Assembly (NCBI GenBank): GCA_031291645.1
Contig: JARLIQ010000036.1
Span: forward strand, 108,363 to 172,362
Reading direction: 5' to 3'
Length of the DNA stretch: 64,000 nucleotides
Source of the DNA: Caulobacteraceae bacterium
GTDB taxonomy: Bacteria > Pseudomonadota > Alphaproteobacteria > Caulobacterales > Caulobacteraceae
Part shown: piece by piece, positions 59,942 to 64,000 of the stretch
Layout: the number at the start of each line of letters is the position of its first letter
Position numbering within the stretch: the first letter of the stretch is position 1
Position numbers and translations under genes: made by a program
The notes under the pieces: generated by a model
Seen by the model: only the letters and a program-made list of their open reading frames with translations
The model's database searches: none
What the model was told of the DNA's origin: nothing

Positions 59942-62614
59942 TTAATCGGGAGGCGCCGAAAGCGACCTGATGTCGAAGGCCACGCGCACCGACCGGTCCG
60001 GCGCACTGCGTGAAACGACCCTTGCACCCAGCTCCCGCGCCAGGTCGAGCATTTTGCGGTTCTCGGTTAGCACCTCGCCGAACACGGTCGTCAGCTCCCG
60101 GTCGCGCGCGTAGGCCAGCATCTGCTCCATCAGCGCATGGCCCAGGCCCTGGCCGTGAAAGTCCGAGCGCACGAGGATGGCGTATTCGGCGCTGATGTTG
60201 TCGGGATCGGCGAACAGCCGGACCACGCCGACGATGTCGTGGCCGGCCTCGGCGGCTGGATCGATGGCCAGAAGCGCCATTTCGCGGTCGTAGTCGATCT
60301 GGGAGAGGCGGGCGGCGAGCGTGTGCGGCACCGACTTCATCGCCCCGAAGAAGCGCAGGCGGATGTCCTCGGGCGTGCAACGTTCGACCATCGCAACGAG
60401 GCTCGGCTCGTCCTGCGGGCGGATGGGCCTCAGCGCCAGCCGCAGACCGTTGGCGAGCGTGATCTCGGTCTCGAGCTCCGCCGGATAGGGACGGATGGCC
60501 AGCCGCCGGCCGGCATTGGCGGGCGCGGGACGCACCACCACGCGCGCATCGAGAGCAAGCACGCCCTTGTCGTCCGCCAGCAACGGGTTGATGTCGAGTT
60601 CGGCGATTTCGGGCAGCTCGATGGCGAGGTCCGCCAGCCGCACCAGCACGTCGACGATCGCGTCGCGGGCGGCGGGCGGCACGTCGCGGTAGCCGGCCAA
60701 CAGCTTGGCGACCTTGGTGCGGTCGATCATCTCGCCGGCCAGCACCGAATTCAGCGGCGGCAGGCCAAGGACGCGGTCGCCCAGCACCTCGACCGCCGTG
60801 CCGCCGTGGCCGAACATGACCACGGGGCCAAAGACTTCGTCCTCGAACACCCCGACGATCAACTCGCGCGCCGATCGGCGGGTGATCATCTCCTGCACGC
60901 TGAAACCGAGAAGCCTGGCGTCCGGCGCGCGCGCCCTGACTTCGATCAGCATGTCCCGCGCCGCCGCCTCGACCTCTTCAGGCGAGCGCAGGTCCAGCCG
61001 AACGCCGTGCACGTCCGATTTGTGGATGATGCCGGGCGCCAGGATCTTGAGCGCCACGGGCCCCAGAATGGACCGGGCGACCTCCGCCGCCTGAGCCGGA
61101 TCACGGGCCGTCAGGGTCATGACCACCGGTACGCCGTAGGCCGCCAGCACCGCCTTGGCTTCGGGCTCGGACAGCACCGAGCGCCCCTCGGACAGGGCGT
61201 GTTCGACCACCGCCCGCGCGTCCTTGCGCCCCTGGGGATCGATCTCGGCCCCGGCGGACGGCGTCTCGCGCAGCAACTCCTGGTTCTTGCGGTAGTCGAC
61301 CAGGTGCATGAAGGCGCGCACCGCCTCGTCCGGCGTCTCGTAGCTCGGAACGCCCGCCACGGCGAAGCGGCGGCGCGCGAGGTTGGCGGTCGCCTCCCCC
61401 AGCCAGCAGGTGAGGATCGGCGGCGTCCGGCTGGCGGGCGCCGCGGCCAGCACGGCCTCGACCGCCTCGTCCGGAGCGACGACGCCGGTCGGGCAGTTGA
61501 TCGCCAGGATCGCGTCCTGCCCACGGTTCTTGAGCAGAGCCCGCAAGGCGGCGCCATAGCGCTCGCCCGAGGCGTCGCGCAGGATGTTCACGGGATTGGC
61601 GTGCGACCAGGTCTGCGGCAGGCAGGCGTCCAAGGCCTCGACCACCTCGGGCGCCAGGGTGGCGAGCCGTCCGCCCCAGGCCTCCAGGGCGTCGGCCGCC
61701 AGCACCCCCACCCCGCCGCCGTTGGTTAGGATGGTGAGCCTGTCCCCCCGCACCGTAAGCCGGGTGGCCAGGGTCTCGGCCGCCTCGAACACCTCGCGCA
61801 CCTCGAAGACCCGCAGCATGCCGGCCCGGCGGAACGCCGCGTCATAGACCGCATCCGCGCTGGCGAGCGTTCCCGAGCTGGGTCCGCCGGCGCGGCCTCG
61901 CCCCGACTTGACCACCAGCACCGGCTTGGCCCGCGCCGCGATGCGCGCGGCGGTCATGAACTTGCGCGCCAGCTTGACGCTCTCGACGTAGAGCAGGATC
62001 GAGCGGGTCGCCTCGTCCTGGGCCAGGTAGTCGAGCAGGTCGCCGAGGTCGACGTCGCTCATCTCGCCCAGCGAGATGATGTGGGAAAAGCCCAGCTGCC
62101 GCGCGGCCGCCCAATCCAGGACCGACGTCAGCACCGCGCCGGACTGGCTGAGGAAGGCGATGTCGCCGGCTTTCGGCGCGATGTGGGCGAAGCTGGCGTT
62201 GATTCCGCGCCGGGGCGACATGAAGCCCACGCAGTTGGGACCGACGATCCGCATCAGGTGCGGTCGTGCGGCCTGCAGCATCGCAGCCGACAGGTCCTTG
62301 TCAACGTCGGCCGTCACCACCACCGCGGCGCGGCAGCCCTTTTCACCCAGCTCCGCGATGAGGCCCGGGATGGACGGCGGCGGGGTGGCGATCACCGCCA
62401 GATCGGGCCTGACCGGCAGTTCGGCCACCGAACGGTAGGCGAAGGTCGACTGGATCGCGGTCTCATGCGGATTGACCGCCATGATCGCGCCTTGGAACCC
62501 GCCGGCGAACAGGTTGCGGGCCAGCACCGCGCCGACCGTCTGGGGCTGATTGCTGGCGCCGATCACCGCGATCGACTTGGGCTCGAACAGGGCGTCGAAG
62601 TTCCTGGTCGTCAT
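59942..62614 (-). CDS. ADP-forming acyl-CoA synthetase fused to GNAT acetyltransferase (Pat/YfiQ type)
   Basis: 890 residues. The CoA-binding domain begins FEPKSIAVIGASNQPQTVG. Succinyl-CoA-ligase-like domains follow with FLSQSGAVLTSVLDWAA. An ATP-grasp domain lies at about 480-700 (ALKILAPGIIHKSDVHGVRL, FGHGGTAVEVLGDRVLGLPP). The GNAT domain is at the C-terminus (~730-885) with VRSDFHGQGLGHALMEQML. This architecture is that of protein lysine acetyltransferases that silence acyl-CoA synthetases such as Acs and PrpE; PrpE is in this window. ATG 62614 is used; the frame to 62656 is unsupported. Confidence 0.9.
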   Translation of the reverse strand: MTTRNFDALFEPKSIAVIGASNQPQTVGAVLARNLFAGGFQGAIMAVNPHETAIQSTFAYRSVAELPVRPDLAVIATPPPSIPGLIAELGEKGCRAAVVVTADVDKDLSAAMLQAARPHLMRIVGPNCVGFMSPRRGINASFAHIAPKAGDIAFLSQSGAVLTSVLDWAAARQLGFSHIISLGEMSDVDLGDLLDYLAQDEATRSILLYVESVKLARKFMTAARIAARAKPVLVVKSGRGRAGGPSSGTLASADAVYDAAFRRAGMLRVFEVREVFEAAETLATRLTVRGDRLTILTNGGGVGVLAADALEAWGGRLATLAPEVVEALDACLPQTWSHANPVNILRDASGERYGAALRALLKNRGQDAILAINCPTGVVAPDEAVEAVLAAAPASRTPPILTCWLGEATANLARRRFAVAGVPSYETPDEAVRAFMHLVDYRKNQELLRETPSAGAEIDPQGRKDARAVVEHALSEGRSVLSEPEAKAVLAAYGVPVVMTLTARDPAQAAEVARSILGPVALKILAPGIIHKSDVHGVRLDLRSPEEVEAAARDMLIEVRARAPDARLLGFSVQEMITRRSARELIVGVFEDEVFGPVVMFGHGGTAVEVLGDRVLGLPPLNSVLAGEMIDRTKVAKLLAGYRDVPPAARDAIVDVLVRLADLAIELPEIAELDINPLLADDKGVLALDARVVVRPAPANAGRRLAIRPYPAELETEITLANGLRLALRPIRPQDEPSLVAMVERCTPEDIRLRFFGAMKSVPHTLAARLSQIDYDREMALLAIDPAAEAGHDIVGVVRLFADPDNISAEYAILVRSDFHGQGLGHALMEQMLAYARDRELTTVFGEVLTENRKMLDLARELGARVVSRSAPDRSVRVAFDIRSLSAPPD

Positions 62615-62718
62615 GCGAAACCCCTCGCCACCGTCGCCACGACGCACTCCCCCCACGGGCGACGATCAACCGGCCCGCCGGGTCCGGTCAACGGCGCTCA
62701 CGCGGCCGCACGCCGGCT

Positions 62719-64000
62719 CTAGGGTGATGGGACGTCTGGACGGCGTGCGCCCTGACATGAGTCAATCGGTTGCGCGGCGCAGTCGCCGTCCAGTTGGCTG
62801 ACGTATTCCAGGGCCTCGAACAGCTTGCGCACCTGGATCGGCTTGGAGACCACCGCGTCCATGCCGGCCGCCTGGTATTCGGCGATCTGGTGCGACATGG
62901 CATTGGCGGTCAGGGCGATGATCGGCGTACGCCGCCCTCCCTTGGCGACTTCTCGCGCGCGGATCAGCTTGACCGCCGACGGACCGTCGAGTTCCGGCAT
63001 CTGGATGTCCATCAGGATCACGTCCCACCGACCGGCCTCCCAGGCGTCGACGGCCCGGCGGCCGTTCTCGACGATGGTCGGCTCAAGGCCGATCTGGCGC
63101 AGCAGGGTGCTCAGCACCAGCCTGTTGACCTCGTTGTCCTCGGCGGCCAGCACCCGCAGCGGCGCACCCCCGGCCGCGGCCGGACTTTCCTCGACGCGGA
63201 CCGCCCGGGCCAGAGCCTGGGACATTTGCGGCAGCGGCAGACGGACGGTGAAACTGGAGCCGGTACCCGGCTCGCTCTCCACCGCGATGGTTCCCCCCAT
63301 GCGCTGGACGAGTTCGTAGCAGATCGCCAAGCCCAGGCCGCTACCCCCGTATCGCCGCGTGGTCGAGGCGTCGCCCTGCACGAACTTGTCGAACAGGAGG
63401 CTGATGCGGTCCGGCGCAATGCCGACGCCGGTGTCGACCACGGCGAAGCACAGCTCGTCGCCCTGGCGGGCCACGCGCACGCTGACCTCGCCGGCGTCGG
63501 TGAACTTCACCGCGTTGGAGATGAGGTTGTAGAGCACCTGGCGCACGCGGGTCGAATCCCCGCGGCAGGCGCCACGCGCCGTATCCTCGATGACCAGGTT
63601 GAACGCCAGCCCCTTCCTGGCCGCGACCGCCGCGAACGCCGCATGGGCGCCGGTGGTGAGCTCGTCCACGTCGAACTCGGTCGACTCGAGCTCCAGCTTG
63701 CCCGCTTCAATCTTGGACAGATCGAGCACGTCATTGAGAATCGCCAGCAGCGCCTCGCCGGATTGCTGGACGATCGTGAGCCGGTCGCGTTGCTGCGGCG
63801 ACAGCGTGTCTGAGGCCATGGCCTGGGCCATGCCCAACACGCCGTTCAGGGGGGTCCGAATCTCGTGGCTCATGGTGGCCAGGAAAGCGCTCTTGGCCCG
63901 GTTCGCGGCCTCGGCTTCCTCGGCGTTGCGGATCGCCGCATCACGCGCATCCGCCAGTTCGGTGATGTCCTGGGTGACGCCTTCTATCAGCCAGCGCTCC
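62719..64000 (-). CDS. Hybrid histidine kinase with receiver domain (N-terminus outside window)
   Basis: At least 427 residues, 3' end complete. The frame enters from beyond 64000 with a PAS/PAC ending (LIEGVTQDITELADARDAAI). The HisKA block is FLATMSHEIRTPLNGVLGM; HATPase has NLISNAVKFTDAGE, DTGVGIAPDRI and GGSGLGLAICYELV. A receiver follows with AAEDNEVNRLVLSTLL, phosphoacceptor in VILMDIQMPELDG and the lysine in VVSKPIQ. It could phosphorylate FixJ or act through a phosphotransfer protein; the sensor part is not visible. The stop is 105 bases from the acetyltransferase start. Confidence 0.92.
   Translation of the reverse strand, partial: ERWLIEGVTQDITELADARDAAIRNAEEAEAANRAKSAFLATMSHEIRTPLNGVLGMAQAMASDTLSPQQRDRLTIVQQSGEALLAILNDVLDLSKIEAGKLELESTEFDVDELTTGAHAAFAAVAARKGLAFNLVIEDTARGACRGDSTRVRQVLYNLISNAVKFTDAGEVSVRVARQGDELCFAVVDTGVGIAPDRISLLFDKFVQGDASTTRRYGGSGLGLAICYELVQRMGGTIAVESEPGTGSSFTVRLPLPQMSQALARAVRVEESPAAAGGAPLRVLAAEDNEVNRLVLSTLLRQIGLEPTIVENGRRAVDAWEAGRWDVILMDIQMPELDGPSAVKLIRAREVAKGGRRTPIIALTANAMSHQIAEYQAAGMDAVVSKPIQVRKLFEALEYVSQLDGDCAAQPIDSCQGARRPDVPSP

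Noticed and set aside
1..64000. CRISPR array, rRNA genes, plasmid or phage structural genes
   Set aside because: No regularly spaced direct repeats with unique spacers, no rRNA sequence and no capsid, tail, portal or replication-initiation genes were recognised.

Overview
The window is about 70% GC, with wall-to-wall coding and the codon bias of a Caulobacterales-type alphaproteobacterium. A Phenylobacterium or Caulobacter relative is my inference, from the rpoZ-RSH neighbourhood, TonB-receptor-led catabolism, CYP153, class II DAHP synthase and FixJ. Most of it is ordinary chromosome. One low-GC island sits behind a tRNA-Val gene.

Layout. 1-3.9 kb: a Na/Pi symporter-like protein, a glycine-zipper protein carrying ten 15-residue GYYD repeats, and a small PepSY-type membrane protein. 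4-17.6 kb: housekeeping genes, namely RSH (ppGpp), rpoZ, folK, an NYN-domain protein overlapping a family 5 uracil-DNA glycosylase, a MATE pump, a truncated DUF4188 gene, class II DAHP synthase, gor, rpiA, an MFS carrier, glmU and a phosphoglycolate phosphatase. 17.6-22.4 kb: tRNA-Val(CAC), a tyrosine integrase, a low-GC AAA-ATPase/TOPRIM (OLD-like) protein, an inverted and truncated second copy of the attachment site plus integrase head, and a serine-recombinase remnant. 22.4-32.4 kb: an adenylate-forming enzyme and a CYP153-like P450, a response regulator/HisKA_2 kinase pair, propionyl-CoA synthetase, an alpha/beta hydrolase, ribokinase and formamidase.

32.7-42.5 kb: an SDR gene, then a compact minus-strand operon of TonB receptor, MFS carrier, RutA-like flavin monooxygenase, isochorismatase-type hydrolase, M20-type hydrolase and TauD/TfdA dioxygenase, with a GntR/FCD regulator upstream. 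This looks like a complete uptake-and-degradation route for an unidentified nitrogenous (probably cyclic amide or ureide) compound. 42.8-49.2 kb: the valine/isobutyrate degradation operon (mmsA, acyl-CoA dehydrogenase, 3-hydroxyisobutyryl-CoA hydrolase, mmsB, enoyl-CoA hydratase) with a divergent LysR gene. 49.4-56.8 kb: a small membrane protein, a DSD1/D-threonine aldolase-like enzyme and a three-gene RND efflux pump. 57.2-64 kb: FixJ, a universal stress protein behind a FixK-type box, a second TauD/TfdA dioxygenase, an acyl-CoA synthetase/GNAT acetyltransferase and a hybrid histidine kinase running off the window.

The two most unusual points are these. First, two integrase heads, each fused to the same 17-base tRNA-Val 3' end, face each other across the AAA/TOPRIM gene; one has a ribosome-binding site and ATG in front of the attachment core and the intact one does not, which suggests that integration removes the integrase start. 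Second, the TonB-RutA-isochorismatase-M20-TauD operon has a gene combination that I cannot match to a pathway I know.
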